A DNA stretch of 64,000 nt. Source: Ancylobacter oerskovii (GTDB taxonomy: Bacteria > Pseudomonadota > Alphaproteobacteria > Rhizobiales > Xanthobacteraceae). Below are positions 25,412 to 34,607 of the stretch, piece by piece. The notes below the pieces were generated by a model. That model was not told the DNA's origin and searched no databases. It was given only the letters and a program-made list of their open reading frames with translations. Position 1 is the stretch's first letter. The number at the start of each line of letters is the position of its first letter. The translations under genes and the position numbers were made by a program. The stretch is taken from assembly GCF_018390555.1 (NCBI RefSeq), contig NZ_JAHBGB010000037.1, forward strand, positions 124,001 through 188,000. Direction: 5' to 3'.

Positions 25412-26350
25412 TCAGTTGTCGGCGTGATGGCAGGCGACGCTGCGCCCCGGCGCCAGATCGCGCAAGGCCGGGTCCTCGCGGCGGCAGCGATCGGTGGCGA
25501 GCGGGCAGCGCGGGTGGAAGCGGCAGCCGGTGGGCAGGTTGCTGGCGCCCGGCAATTCGCCGGGCAGGCTGGCGGCCTGCCGCCCGCGCGCGGCATCCGG
25601 CACCGCGGCGAGCAAGGCGCGGGTGTAGGGGTGCAGCGGGCGCTCATAGAGGGCGCGGTGGTCGCCGGTCTCGACGATGCGGCCGAGATACATCACCAGC
25701 ACGCGGTCGGCGAAATAGCGCACCACCGACAGGTCGTGCGAGATGAACAGGTAGGAGAGGCCGAGCTCGCGCTTCATCCCGACCAGCAGGTTGAGGATCT
25801 GCGCCTGGATGGAGAGGTCGAGGGCGGAGACCGGCTCGTCGCAGATGATCAGTTCCGGCTCGAGGATCAGCGCGCGGGCGATGCCGAGCCGCTGGCGCTG
25901 GCCGCCGGAGAATTCGTGCGGGTAGCGCCCGAGCGCGTCCGGCGGCAGGCCGACCCGGTGCACGATGTCGCGCAGCTTGTCGCGCCGCTCGCGCCTTGTC
26001 CCGATGCCGTGCACGGCGAGCGGGCCGGCGAGGATCTCCTCCACCGTGTGGCGCGGGTTGAGCGAGCCGAACGGATCCTGGAACACCATCTGCAGCCGCC
26101 GGCGCAGCGGGCGCAACTGGCCGGCGGACAGGCCGGTGAGCTCGGTGCCGTCGAAGCGGACGCTGCCGGCCTTCGGCTCGACAAGACGGATGATCGACTT
26201 GCCGAGGGTGGACTTGCCGCAGCCGGATTCGCCGACCAGGCCGACCGTCTCGCCCCTGGCGATCTCGAAGGACACGCCGTCGACGGCGCGCAGCGTGGCG
26301 CCGCCTTGCGTGTAGTGACTGCACAGGTCAGAGACCGACAGGATGGCCAT
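25412..26350 (-). CDS. Dipeptide-type ABC transporter ATPase (DppF/OppF-like)
   Basis: 312 residues. Walker A GESGCGKST is at 40-48, Q-loop RLQMVFQDPFGSLNPRHT follows, then signature FSGGQRQR, Walker B LIICDEPVSALD and H-loop ISHDLSVVRYF. The C-terminal oligopeptide-transporter motif CRFHPRCPLATDRC assigns it to the Opp/Dpp family. It pairs with the ATPase upstream, with a 23-bp gene overlap. Confidence 0.94.
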   Translation of the reverse strand: MAILSVSDLCSHYTQGGATLRAVDGVSFEIARGETVGLVGESGCGKSTLGKSIIRLVEPKAGSVRFDGTELTGLSAGQLRPLRRRLQMVFQDPFGSLNPRHTVEEILAGPLAVHGIGTRRERRDKLRDIVHRVGLPPDALGRYPHEFSGGQRQRLGIARALILEPELIICDEPVSALDLSIQAQILNLLVGMKRELGLSYLFISHDLSVVRYFADRVLVMYLGRIVETGDHRALYERPLHPYTRALLAAVPDAARGRQAASLPGELPGASNLPTGCRFHPRCPLATDRCRREDPALRDLAPGRSVACHHADN

Positions 26351-27326
26351 GCGGCGCCTCCCTCAGCGTGGTGACGGGGCAGGCGACGAAATGGCCGTCG
26401 CCCTGCGGCAGCAGCGGCGGCATCGCCGCGCGGCAGGCGTCCCGCGCGACCGGGCAGCGCGGCGCGAAGGGGCAGCCTTCCTCGCCCGCCGCCGAGACGA
26501 TGCTGCCGGGAATCTCGATCAGCGGGCCGTCGCTGTAGTGGTAGTCGGCGCGCAGGCGCGGCGAGGCGGCGAGCAGGCCCTGCGTATAGGGATGCGCCGG
26601 GGTGCCGAAGATCAGCTGCGGGCGCGCCTCCTCCACCTTGCGGCCGGCATAGAGGGCGATCACCCGGTCCGCCCATTGCGCGACGACGCCGAGGTCGTGG
26701 GTGATGAGCAGCAGCGCCATGGAGAGCTCGCGGCGCAATTCGTCGAGCAGTTCGAGGATCTGTGCCTGGATGGTGACGTCGAGCGCGGTGGTCGGCTCGT
26801 CGGCGATCAAGAGGCGCGGATGCGCGGCGATGGCCACCGCGATCATCACCCGCTGGCGCTGGCCGCCGGAGAATTCGTGCGGATAGGCGTCGAGCCGGCG
26901 ATGCGCCTGCGGGATGCGCACGAGATCGAGGAGTTCGGCCGCTCGCTTGCGCGCCGCGCGGCGGGAGAGGCCCTCATGCAGCTCCAGCACCTCGGCGACC
27001 TGCCGGCCGACCGTCATGACCGGGTTGAGCGAGGTCATCGGCTCCTGGAAGATCATCGCCATGTCGCGCCCGCGCAGCCGCCGCATCTCCGGCTCGGGCA
27101 GCTGGGCGATGTTGCGGCCGGCAAACAGGATGCGGCTCGCCGGGCCGAGCCGGGCATTGCGCGGCAGGAGGCGCATCAAGGCGAGGGCGGTGAGCGACTT
27201 GCCGGAGCCGGATTCGCCGACCAGGGCCAGCGTCTCGCCCTCGTCGATGGTGAAGGAGAGGTCCGGCACCGGCACGGCGCGGGGGAAGGCGATGGACAAA
27301 TGGCGGACGTCGAGCACGGCGGCCAT
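26328..27326 (-). CDS. Dipeptide-type ABC transporter ATPase (DppD/OppD-like)
   Basis: 332 residues. Walker A GESGSGKS is at 37-44; [47 protein letters not shown] and the C-terminal [14 protein letters not shown] follow. This is the D-type partner in Opp/Dpp importers. The permease stop lies 3 bp upstream of this start. Confidence 0.94.
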   Translation of the reverse strand: MAAVLDVRHLSIAFPRAVPVPDLSFTIDEGETLALVGESGSGKSLTALALMRLLPRNARLGPASRILFAGRNIAQLPEPEMRRLRGRDMAMIFQEPMTSLNPVMTVGRQVAEVLELHEGLSRRAARKRAAELLDLVRIPQAHRRLDAYPHEFSGGQRQRVMIAVAIAAHPRLLIADEPTTALDVTIQAQILELLDELRRELSMALLLITHDLGVVAQWADRVIALYAGRKVEEARPQLIFGTPAHPYTQGLLAASPRLRADYHYSDGPLIEIPGSIVSAAGEEGCPFAPRCPVARDACRAAMPPLLPQGDGHFVACPVTTLREAPHGHPVGL

Positions 27327-27329
27327 GGG

Positions 27330-28364
27330 TCAGCGCTCCGCCGCGAGGCGCGGGTTGAGCGCGTCGTTGAGGCCGTCGCCGATCAGGTTCAGCGCCAGCA
27401 CGGTGAAGACGATGACGAGGCCGGGCAGGGCGGTGAGAAACCAGGCGGTGCGCAGCAATTCGCGCCCGGCGCCGATCATCGAGCCCCAGCTGACAACGTT
27501 GGGATCGCCCATGCCCATGAAGGAGAGCGCACTCTCGTTGAGGATCGCCATCGCCACCATGACGGAGGCGGTGACGATGAGCGGCGGCAGCGCGTTGGGC
27601 AGGATCTCGCGCAGGATGATGCGGGTGTGGCCGTAGCCGAGGCTCTTCGCCGCGGCGACGAACTCCTTGGCGCGGATGGCGCGGAACTCGGCACGCGCCA
27701 GCCGGGCGATGGTCGGCCAGGTGACGAGGCCGATGGCGACGGTGATGGTGGCGATGGTCGGCTGGGCGATCGCCACCAGCACGATGAGCAGGATGAAGCT
27801 CGGGATGGACTGGAAGATCTCGATCAGCCGCACCAGCAGCGCATCGAGCCGGCCGCCGAAATAGCCGGCCAGCGCGCCGACCGAGGTGCCGAGCAGCAGG
27901 CCGATGGCGGTGGCGGCGAGCCCGACCATCAGCGACACCCGCGCGCCGTGGAACAGGCCGGCGGCGACGTCGCGCCCGAGCGAATCCGTGCCGAGCGGGA
28001 AATCCGGGTCCTGTCCCGGCCAGAGGAGCGGGCGGGCCACCATGGCGAGCGGGTCGTCCGGGTAGAGGATCGGGGCGGCGAGCGCGGCGGCGACCACCAG
28101 GGCGAGGAAGACGAGGCCGGTCATCGCCGTCGGGTTCTTGACGAAGGCCTTGAGCGCCCGGCGCGAATCCGGCGGGGCCAGCTGCGCCTGCGCGCTCGAC
28201 GCCCGTATCGCGTCGGCAGCGTGGACGTTGCTCCACGCCGAGAGCGGCGCCGGCCGTGCCGGACTGGCCGTCGCGGCGATTTCCGCCGGCGCCTCGGGCT
28301 CGGCCTCGTGCGCGACGGGCAGCGGCAGGCCGTCGCTGACCAAAGTGAGGTGCGGGCGGCTCAT
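27330..28364 (-). CDS. Dipeptide-type ABC transporter permease (DppC-like)
   Basis: 344 residues. A proline/alanine-rich N-terminal extension of about 65 residues precedes the OppC_N-type start (RRALKAFVKNPTAMTGLVFL) and the six-helix permease domain. The loop is EFVAAAKSLGYGHTRIILREILP. The extension is longer than in typical DppC. Its start overlaps the upstream permease stop by 4 bp. Confidence 0.93.
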   Translation of the reverse strand: MSRPHLTLVSDGLPLPVAHEAEPEAPAEIAATASPARPAPLSAWSNVHAADAIRASSAQAQLAPPDSRRALKAFVKNPTAMTGLVFLALVVAAALAAPILYPDDPLAMVARPLLWPGQDPDFPLGTDSLGRDVAAGLFHGARVSLMVGLAATAIGLLLGTSVGALAGYFGGRLDALLVRLIEIFQSIPSFILLIVLVAIAQPTIATITVAIGLVTWPTIARLARAEFRAIRAKEFVAAAKSLGYGHTRIILREILPNALPPLIVTASVMVAMAILNESALSFMGMGDPNVVSWGSMIGAGRELLRTAWFLTALPGLVIVFTVLALNLIGDGLNDALNPRLAAER

Positions 28365-29350
28365 GGCGCGGCCTCGATGCGCGGATCGAGCCAGGCCTGG
28401 AGGAGATCGACCAGTATGTTGGCGAGGATGACCAGGAAGGAGGAGAGCAGCAGCACGCCGAGCAGCACGGTGAAATCGCGGCTCATCACCGCCTCATAGG
28501 CGAGGCGGCCGAGACCCGGCCAGGAATAGACCGTCTCCACCACCACGGCGCCGCCCATCAGGCCGCCGAGATGCACGCCGGCAATGGTGGTGACCGGCAG
28601 CAGCGCGTTGCGCAGCGCATGGCGCAGGGTGACGGCCATCGGCGACAGGCCCTTGGCGCGGGCGGTGCGGATGAAGTCCTGCGAGCGGACCTCCAGCATC
28701 GCCGCGCGGGTGAGGCGGGCATAGATCGCGACGTAGAACAGCGAGAGGGCGAGCGCCGGCAGCAGCATGTAGCGCGCCTTGTCGAGCAGGGCGGCAAGGC
28801 CGGTGGCTTCGGTGCCGATGCTGCCGGCGCCGCCGCTGGGCAGCCAGCCGAGATGCACCGAGAACAGCACGATGAGCATCAGCCCGATCCAGAAGCTCGG
28901 CACCGAATAGAACAGCAGCGCCAGCACCGAGAGCACCCGGTCCGGCCAGCGGCCGACCTGGGTCGCCATGACCACCCCGAGCCCGACGCCGATGACGAGG
29001 GCGAGGCCGAGCGCGATGCCCATCAGCGCCAGGCTGCTCGGCAGCCGCTGCAGGATGAGGTCGGCGACCGGCATGTTGTAGCGCGGCGAATAGCCGAGGC
29101 TGAAATGCGCGAGGTTCGACAGATAGGCAAGGAGCTGGTCGAGCACCGGCAGGTCGAGGCCGAAGCGGGAGCGCAGCGCCGCCATGGTCTCCTCGGTGGC
29201 GGCCCCGGATTCGCCGGCCATCACGTCGGCGGCGTCGCCCGGCGCGAGGCGTAGCAGGAAGAAATCGAGGATGACGATGCCGATCACGGTGGGCACCGCA
29301 TGGACCAGCGTGCGGGCGAGCACGCGGGAGAGGCGCAGGAACTGGTGCAT
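28361..29350 (-). CDS. Dipeptide-type ABC transporter permease (DppB-like)
   Basis: 329 residues from ATG 29350 with an AGGA site upstream. Family marks are TVIGIVILDFFLLRLAPGD, LRSRFGLDLPVLDQLLAYL and the loop DFIRTARAKGLSPMAVTLRH. It is the first gene of the operon permease-permease-ATPase-ATPase-AKR. No binding protein is encoded in the operon; the two family-5 binding proteins at 17115 and 20016 are candidates. Confidence 0.93.
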   Translation of the reverse strand: MHQFLRLSRVLARTLVHAVPTVIGIVILDFFLLRLAPGDAADVMAGESGAATEETMAALRSRFGLDLPVLDQLLAYLSNLAHFSLGYSPRYNMPVADLILQRLPSSLALMGIALGLALVIGVGLGVVMATQVGRWPDRVLSVLALLFYSVPSFWIGLMLIVLFSVHLGWLPSGGAGSIGTEATGLAALLDKARYMLLPALALSLFYVAIYARLTRAAMLEVRSQDFIRTARAKGLSPMAVTLRHALRNALLPVTTIAGVHLGGLMGGAVVVETVYSWPGLGRLAYEAVMSRDFTVLLGVLLLSSFLVILANILVDLLQAWLDPRIEAAP

Positions 29351-29410
29351 GCGGTGTCCTGTTCTGGGTGCCGGGGGCCGGCTCTGAATTCTCCGTCTCA
29401 CCGAAACAGC

Positions 29411-29518
29411 CCTCATCCTGAGGGGGGCGGCGTGAGCCGGGCCTCGAAGGATGGTCGTCCTGGTGCGCCCGGATGAGCCTCCTTCGAGGCCCGCTATCGC
29501 ACGCACCTCAGGATGAGG
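29411..29518. repeat. REP-like palindromic element, copy 3
   Basis: Outer arms CCTCATCCTGAGG (29411-29423) and CCTCAGGATGAGG (29506-29518), with inner GCCTCGAAGG and CCTTCGAGGC, as in the copies at 21781 and 23965. Confidence 0.85.
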
Positions 29519-29611
29519 CGCGCGCGAGGGGTGGTCTCATCCAGTATAGGGAGCGCCGTGGGGCGGCTCTCATGCGGCATCTGACCTCTCATTATCCAAG
29601 AGCGGCCAAGC

Positions 29612-29723
29612 TCCCTCTCCCCGTCGGGGAGAGGGGTGGGGTGAGGGGGCTCGAGGCTTCCCAATCGCTAGAGCCCCTCACCGACCCGCTTCGCGGGCCA
29701 CCTCTCCCCAACGGGGAGAGGGA
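29612..29723. repeat. Palindromic CTCTCCCC...GGGGAGAG element, copy 2
   Basis: CCCTCTCCCCGTCGGGGAGAG opens and CTCTCCCCAACGGGGAGAG closes the element. Between them GCTTCCCAATCGCTAGAGCC and CTCACCGACCCGCTTCGCGG match the copy at 23146. Confidence 0.78.
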
Positions 29724-29730
29724 AGGGAAG

Positions 29731-29812
29731 GAGCCGGCTCTCGCAGAGAGGGAGGGGAAGAGGCCGGCTCTCGGAGAGAGGGAAGGACAGAAGTCGGCTC
29801 CCAGGGAGGCCA
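29731..29812. repeat. 30-bp tandem repeat, about three units
   Basis: The segment CCGGCTCTCG recurs at 29734 and 29764, and as TCGGCTCCC at 29794, with GAGAGGGA-rich spacers giving a 30-bp period. The third unit is eroded. Confidence 0.6.
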
Positions 29813-29860
29813 CTGGGAGTGCTTTCCGGATCGCGACGTTCCATGGATGGCGTCCACGGT

Positions 29861-31198
29861 TCACGCGCTCGCCCGCTCGTCGGCCGGCGTGGCGTAGCGG
29901 TTCGGCGGGCGGGGCAGGCCGAAGCGTTCGCGCAGGGTCTTCTCCGCATAGTGGCTGCGGAACAGGCCGCGCTGGCGCAGGATCGGCACCACATGGTCGA
30001 CGAAGACCTCCAGCCCGGTCGGCAGCACGTCCGGCATCAGGTTGAAGCCGTCGGCGGCGCCGGCGACGAACCACGCCTCGATGTCGTCGGCGATGGCTTC
30101 CGGCGTGCCGACGATCACCCGGTGGCCGATGCCGCCGCCGAGCTTGTAGAGCAGCTGGCGGAAGGTGAGGTTGCCCTGGCGGGCGAAGTTCAGCGTGGCG
30201 CGGGCGAAGGTGGTGCTACCATTGACCGGGATCGGCAGGTCCGGCACCGGGGCGTCCAGTTCCAGATGGCTCAGGTCCTGGCCGAAGGTCTGGCCGAGCC
30301 GGGCGATGGCGTAGTCGAGCGGGATGAGGGCGCCGAGCTCCTCCTGCCGGCGTTTCGCCTCCGCCTCGGTGGAGCCGATGACGGTGGCGAGGCCGGGCAG
30401 CACCACGATGGAGCGCGGGTCGCGGCCATAGGCGGCGGCGCGGGTGCGCAGGTCGTCGGCATAGGCGCGGGCGCGCTCGATATCCTCGCCGACGCTGAAC
30501 ACGACGTCGGCGTGAAGGGCGGCGAGATCGCGCCCGTCGCCGGAGCCGCCGGCCTGCACCAGGATCGGCCGGCCCTGCGGCGAGCGCGGCAGGTTCAAGG
30601 GGCCGGCCACCTCGAAGAACGGGCCCTTGTGGTTGATGCGGTGCACCTTGGCGGGATCGAGGAAGCGCGCGGCGGCCTTGTCGCCGACGAAGGCGTCGTC
30701 CTCCCAGCTGTCCCAGAGCTCGCTCACCACCTCGGTGAACTCCTTGGCGCGAGCGTAGCGGGTGGCGTGCTCAGGCAGCGACTGGCCGAAATTGGCCGAG
30801 GCGTTGGGATCGGCGGTGGTGACGACGTTCCAGCCGGCGCGCCCGCCGCTGACGAGATCGAGCGTCGCGAAGCGGCGGGCGATGTTGTAGGGCTCGTTGT
30901 AGCTGGTCGAGGCGGTGGCGATGAGGCCGATATGCTCGGTGGCCGCGGCGATGGCGGTGAGCACCACGGTCGGCTCCAGCGACAGGAAGGGGCGCAAGTC
31001 CGGCTTGTCCTCCAGCGCCGGGCGGTCGGCGAGGAACACGGCGTCGAGCGTGCCGCGCTCGGCGATCTCAGCGCTGCGGACATAGTGGCCGATATCGAAG
31101 GTAGCGTGCGGGTCCGCCTCGGGGCTGCGCCAGGCCGAGGCATAGAAGCCGGCATGCAGGATGTTGATATTCAGATGAAGTTGACGGCGTCGGGTCAT
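29861..31198 (-). CDS. LLM flavin-dependent monooxygenase, NtaA/DszA type
   Basis: 445 residues from ATG 31198, chosen for the AGGGGGA site just upstream. QLHLNINILHAGFYASAWR, LDAVFLADRPAL, ATASTSYNEPYNIARRFATL, GGRAGWNVVTTADP, NHKGPFFEVAGPLNLPRSPQ and ADGFNLMPDVLPTGLEVF give the NtaA/DszA pattern. It has its own AT-rich promoter block at 31235-31278. It sits between the dipeptide-type operon and the end of the ssuECBA operon. Expected to use FMNH2 from the reductase at 34026. Confidence 0.92.
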   Translation of the reverse strand: MTRRRQLHLNINILHAGFYASAWRSPEADPHATFDIGHYVRSAEIAERGTLDAVFLADRPALEDKPDLRPFLSLEPTVVLTAIAAATEHIGLIATASTSYNEPYNIARRFATLDLVSGGRAGWNVVTTADPNASANFGQSLPEHATRYARAKEFTEVVSELWDSWEDDAFVGDKAAARFLDPAKVHRINHKGPFFEVAGPLNLPRSPQGRPILVQAGGSGDGRDLAALHADVVFSVGEDIERARAYADDLRTRAAAYGRDPRSIVVLPGLATVIGSTEAEAKRRQEELGALIPLDYAIARLGQTFGQDLSHLELDAPVPDLPIPVNGSTTFARATLNFARQGNLTFRQLLYKLGGGIGHRVIVGTPEAIADDIEAWFVAGAADGFNLMPDVLPTGLEVFVDHVVPILRQRGLFRSHYAEKTLRERFGLPRPPNRYATPADERASA

Positions 31199-31234
31199 CG
31201 CTTGTCCCCCTGGGCCGACCATCATTGCGGCTGC

Positions 31235-31278
31235 GATTTAGAAGTCAATTAAATATACAGAATTTATATTCTATTGAA
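31235..31278 (-). promoter_or_regulatory. AT-rich promoter region of the LLM gene
   Basis: A 44-bp low-GC block (GATTTAGAAGTCAATTAAAT, then AATTTATATTCTATTG) lies about 40 bp upstream of the LLM start and downstream of ssuA. It resembles the blocks before the other sulfur operons. Confidence 0.45.
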
Positions 31279-31408
31279 GCGCGGGCCGGGAACAGATTTT
31301 TCTTCCCCGCGCAGGCCAACGCTCCGCGATGCCGCTCGCAGCCATCGCAGCCATCGCGGCGGGCGCAGGCGGGAGGCCGGACCGCTCGCCCGGCCTCCCG
31401 ACGGGTGG

Positions 31409-32365
31409 TCAGAGGCCGCTGCGCAGCACGGCGTCGGCGACCACGATCTTCTTCGGCAGCAGGCCGAGCTGGAAGAAGGTGTCGGCGACGGCCTGCTGGT
31501 CGGCGATCACCTTGTCGGTGAGCGGAGCGACGCCGAAGCTCTGCCGGGCGACGGCGATGGCGAGCACCGGGGCGGGGATGCCGGTGGAAGGAGCGAGTTC
31601 GGCGACTGCCGCCGCCGGGTCCTTCTGGATCCAGTCATTGGTCTCGCCGATGGCGGCGATCAGCGCCGTCACCACCTTGGGATTGGCATCGGCGAATTTC
31701 CGCGAGCCGAGATAGAACTGGTAGTTGGGCACGATGCCTTCGGCGGTGGTGAGGGTGCGCGCCTTGACGGCGACCTCGGCGGCCGCCTGGAAGGGATCCC
31801 AGATCGCCCAGGCGTCGATGGCGCCCTTCTCGAAGGCGGCGCGGGCATCGGCCGGCGGCAGGAACTTGGTGGTGATGTCGGAATAGGCGAGGCCGTTCTT
31901 CTCCAGCGCCTTCACCAGCAGGAAATGCACGTTGGAGCCCTTGTTGAGCCCGACGATCTTGCCCTTCAGCTCCTTCACCGACTGGATCGGGCTGTCCTTC
32001 GGCACCAGGATCGCCTCGCCCTTCGGCGCCGGCGGCTCGTTGGCGATATAGGCGAGATTGTCGCTGGCGGCCTGGGCGAAGATCGGCGGCGCCTCGCCGG
32101 TCTGGCCGATGTCGATGGCGCCAGCGTTCAGCGCCTCCAGCATTTGCGGGCCGGCGGCGAACTCGGCCCATTTCACGGTGATGCCGAGCGGCTCCAGCTT
32201 CTTCTCCAGGATGCCGCGGCCCTTCAGCAGCACCAGCGTGCCGTATTTCTGGAAGCCGACGCGCACCTCGCCAGCGGCGAGGGCCGGGCGCAGCGCCGGG
32301 GCGGCAAGGGTGGAGGCGAGGCCGGCGGCGCCGGCGAGCAGGGTGCGGCGGGTGAGGGTGGTCAT
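31409..32365 (-). CDS. ssuA: Aliphatic sulfonate-binding protein SsuA-like
   Basis: 318 residues. The N-terminus MTTLTRRTLLAGAAGLAS has a twin-arginine pair at 6-7 and a cleavage site near ALA at about residue 30. EVRVGFQKYGTLVLLKGRGI, AGAIDIGQTGEAPPIFAQAA, PKDSPIQSVKELKGKIVGLN and DAWAIWDPFQAAAE are characteristic of SsuA. It binds alkanesulfonates in the periplasm. Last gene of the leftward ssuE-ssuC-ssuB-ssuA operon. Confidence 0.93.
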   Translation of the reverse strand: MTTLTRRTLLAGAAGLASTLAAPALRPALAAGEVRVGFQKYGTLVLLKGRGILEKKLEPLGITVKWAEFAAGPQMLEALNAGAIDIGQTGEAPPIFAQAASDNLAYIANEPPAPKGEAILVPKDSPIQSVKELKGKIVGLNKGSNVHFLLVKALEKNGLAYSDITTKFLPPADARAAFEKGAIDAWAIWDPFQAAAEVAVKARTLTTAEGIVPNYQFYLGSRKFADANPKVVTALIAAIGETNDWIQKDPAAAVAELAPSTGIPAPVLAIAVARQSFGVAPLTDKVIADQQAVADTFFQLGLLPKKIVVADAVLRSGL

Positions 32366-32391
32366 CGTCGGGTCCCGGTGTTGGCTGGGCG

Positions 32392-33165
32392 TCAGGAGGA
32401 GAACAGCGTGTCGAGGATGCGGCCTTCCAGCGCGGCGAGCTCGGCGGAACCGCGCCGGCGCGGGCGCGGCAGGTCGACCGCGAGGTCGAGCGCGACATGG
32501 CCACCGGTCTGGCCGGCATCGATGAGGATCACCCGGTCGGCGAGCGCCAGCGCCTCCGACACGTCATGGGTGACGAACAGCGCGGTGAAGCGCTGCTCCT
32601 GCCAGATGCGCTCGACCAGGCCCTGCATCTCGATGCGGGTCAGCGCGTCGAGCGCGCCGAGCGGCTCGTCGAAGGCGAGCAGGCGCGGGCCGGAGGCGAG
32701 GGCGCGGGCGAGCGCCACGCGCTGGCGCTGGCCGCCGGAAAGCACGGCGGGCCACTCCCCGGCGCGCTCGGCGAGGCCGACCTCGGCGAGGATGGCGCGG
32801 GCGCGGGAATGGCGCTCCTCGCCCTTCACCGAGGCGGGCAGCCCGACCTCGACATTGGCGAGCACCCGCTCCCACGGGAGCAGCCGCGGCTCTTGGAACA
32901 TGATGCGGATGGCGGCGTCGTCGCGTGGCCCGTCAAAGGCGATGTGGCCGGCGGTGGGGGTGTCGAGCCCGGCGACGAGGCGCAGCAGCGTGCTCTTGCC
33001 GCAGCCGCTCTTGCCGACGATGGCGACGAACTGGCCGGCGGGGATGTCGAGATCGATGCGGTCCAGTACCCGCTTGGCGCCGAAGCCGTGGCCGAGCCGG
33101 CCGAGATGCAGGCCGAGGCCGCGGGCGGGTGCCGGCGGGACGGGAAGGGGAGCGTGCGCGTTCAT
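32392..33165 (-). CDS. ssuB: Aliphatic sulfonate ABC transporter ATPase SsuB-like
   Basis: 257 residues. Walker [10 protein letters not shown] is at 51-59, Q-loop [20 protein letters not shown], signature LSGGQRQR, Walker [13 protein letters not shown] and H-loop [12 protein letters not shown]. The sequence follows SsuB throughout. The gene starts 4 bp after the permease stop and is followed by ssuA. Confidence 0.94.
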   Translation of the reverse strand: MNAHAPLPVPPAPARGLGLHLGRLGHGFGAKRVLDRIDLDIPAGQFVAIVGKSGCGKSTLLRLVAGLDTPTAGHIAFDGPRDDAAIRIMFQEPRLLPWERVLANVEVGLPASVKGEERHSRARAILAEVGLAERAGEWPAVLSGGQRQRVALARALASGPRLLAFDEPLGALDALTRIEMQGLVERIWQEQRFTALFVTHDVSEALALADRVILIDAGQTGGHVALDLAVDLPRPRRRGSAELAALEGRILDTLFSS

Positions 33166-33169
33166 GGCG

Positions 33170-34024
33170 TCAGTCCCGCTTCGCCTGGAAGGCGGGGTGC
33201 CATTGCAGGCACAGCCCTTCCAGCCAGCGCGTCAGCACGTCGGCGAGCTTGCCGAGCAGCGCGTAGATGAGGATGGCCAGCACCACCACGTCGACCAGCA
33301 GGAACTCGCGCGCCTGCATCGCCATGTAGCCGAGGCCGGAGGAGGCGGCGATGGTCTCGGCGACGATCAGCGTCAGCCACATGATGCCGAGCGCGAAGCG
33401 CAGCCCGACGAAGATCGAGGGCAGCGCGCCGGGCAGCACCACCCGCCGGAACAGGGTGAGCGGCGACATGCCGTAGACGCGGCCCATCTCGATGAGCTGC
33501 GGGTCGACGGTACGCACGCCGTGCAGCGTGTTGATGTAGATGGGGAAGAACACGCCGAGCGCGACGAGGAAGAGCTTGGCCTCCTCCTCGATGCCGAACC
33601 ACAGGATCACCAGCGGGATCAGCGCCAGATGCGGCACGTTGCGGATCATCTGCAGCGTGGTGTCGGTGTAGCGGTGCGACAGTTCCGACAGGCCGTTGGC
33701 GATGCCGAAGGCGAGGCCGATGACGCCGCCGACGAACAGGCCGGCGAAGGCCCGCAGCGTGCTCACCCCCATGTTGCGGACGAGCTCGCCCGACTTCAGC
33801 GCCGCCCAGCCGGCCTCGGCGATGGCCGAGGGGGCGGGGAGCACGTTGGAGGCGATGATGCCGAGGCGGGCGAGATATTCCCACAATGCAACCAGCAGGA
33901 TCGGCAGCACCCAGCCGGCGAGGCTCGTCTCGAGGGCGGCCAGGCGCCCCTTGCCGGCCGGCCGCGTTTTTTCGGCGCCCTGCGACGCGGCGTTCAGCCT
34001 GGTGCTGCGATCGACCAGCGACAT
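33170..34024 (-). CDS. ssuC: Aliphatic sulfonate ABC transporter permease SsuC-like
   Basis: 284 residues from ATG 34024, one base after the reductase stop. About six helices with the loop [20 protein letters not shown] and [20 protein letters not shown] are typical of SsuC. The frame is open further upstream, but that is antisense to or out of frame with the reductase. It forms the membrane channel for SsuB and SsuA. Confidence 0.93.
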   Translation of the reverse strand: MSLVDRSTRLNAASQGAEKTRPAGKGRLAALETSLAGWVLPILLVALWEYLARLGIIASNVLPAPSAIAEAGWAALKSGELVRNMGVSTLRAFAGLFVGGVIGLAFGIANGLSELSHRYTDTTLQMIRNVPHLALIPLVILWFGIEEEAKLFLVALGVFFPIYINTLHGVRTVDPQLIEMGRVYGMSPLTLFRRVVLPGALPSIFVGLRFALGIMWLTLIVAETIAASSGLGYMAMQAREFLLVDVVVLAILIYALLGKLADVLTRWLEGLCLQWHPAFQAKRD

Positions 34025-34025
34025 G

Positions 34026-34607
34026 TCAGGCCGCGCTCGCCTTGGCGGCCCGATCGCCGCGCCGTGCGCCGGCCAGCGCACGGACGGCTTCGTCCACCAG
34101 CTGCTCGAAACGCTGCTGCGACGCGCCGGGCGTGACCTCGCCGTTCCCGAAATCGCGCTCGGTGAAGAAGATGCCGGTGCCGAGCGGCTGCGCCTGGAAG
34201 AAGGCGAAGAGCGGGCGCAACTGGTGCTCGATGGCCAGCGCGTGACGGTCGCTGCCGCCGGTGGCGACCAGGGCCACCGGCAGGTCGATGAGGCCGCGAT
34301 AGTCCAGGAAGTCCACGAAATGCTTGAACAGGCCGGAATAGGAGCCCTTGTAGACCGGCGAGCCGGCGACGAGGAGATCCGCCTTCTCGACGGCTTCGAG
34401 GGCGGCTTCCACCGGGTCGCTGCCGGGGCGGCTGCGCAGGGCGCCGATATCGTCCAGCGCCGCGATGTCGACGACCTGAGTCGCGGTGGCGATTCCGGCC
34501 GCAGAGGCCGCCGCGCCGATGCGGGCGACGGTGAGCTCCACCAGCGACAGCGTGCGGGACGGCGAGGAAAGGCCTCCGCTGAGGCCGACAATGTTCAATG
34601 TGCTCAC
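34026..34607 (-). CDS. NADPH-dependent FMN reductase, SsuE/MsuE type
   Basis: 193 residues from a GTG at 34607 with GGAG upstream. STLNIVGLSGGLSSPSRTLS carries the flavodoxin-like FMN phosphate loop; LVAGSPVYKGSYSGLFKHFVDFLD and ALVATGGSDRHALAIEHQLRP are classic MsuE/SsuE motifs. It reduces FMN with NAD(P)H and hands FMNH2 to monooxygenases. It heads the ssuC-ssuB-ssuA operon. Being the only recognisable flavin reductase in the window, it may serve all six LLM enzymes and the DszC-like one. Confidence 0.92.
   Translation of the reverse strand: MSTLNIVGLSGGLSSPSRTLSLVELTVARIGAAASAAGIATATQVVDIAALDDIGALRSRPGSDPVEAALEAVEKADLLVAGSPVYKGSYSGLFKHFVDFLDYRGLIDLPVALVATGGSDRHALAIEHQLRPLFAFFQAQPLGTGIFFTERDFGNGEVTPGASQQRFEQLVDEAVRALAGARRGDRAAKASAA

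Larger units (their letters stand above)
29351..29860. other. Intergenic repeat region, 510 bp
   Basis: No gene seen. It holds a REP-like palindrome (29411-29518), a CTCTCCCC palindromic element (29612-29723) and a 30-bp tandem repeat (29731-29812). It separates the start of the dipeptide-type operon from the end of the upstream LLM gene. Confidence 0.7.

Noticed and set aside
26343..28499. A 718-codon plus-strand open frame
   Set aside because: It lies opposite the dipeptide-type ATPase and permease genes, which have all expected motifs. The translation has no domain.
31274..34135. A 953-codon plus-strand open frame across the ssuECBA region
   Set aside because: It is antisense to four well-supported genes and its translation is low-complexity R/A/G/E-rich, a common effect of high GC.
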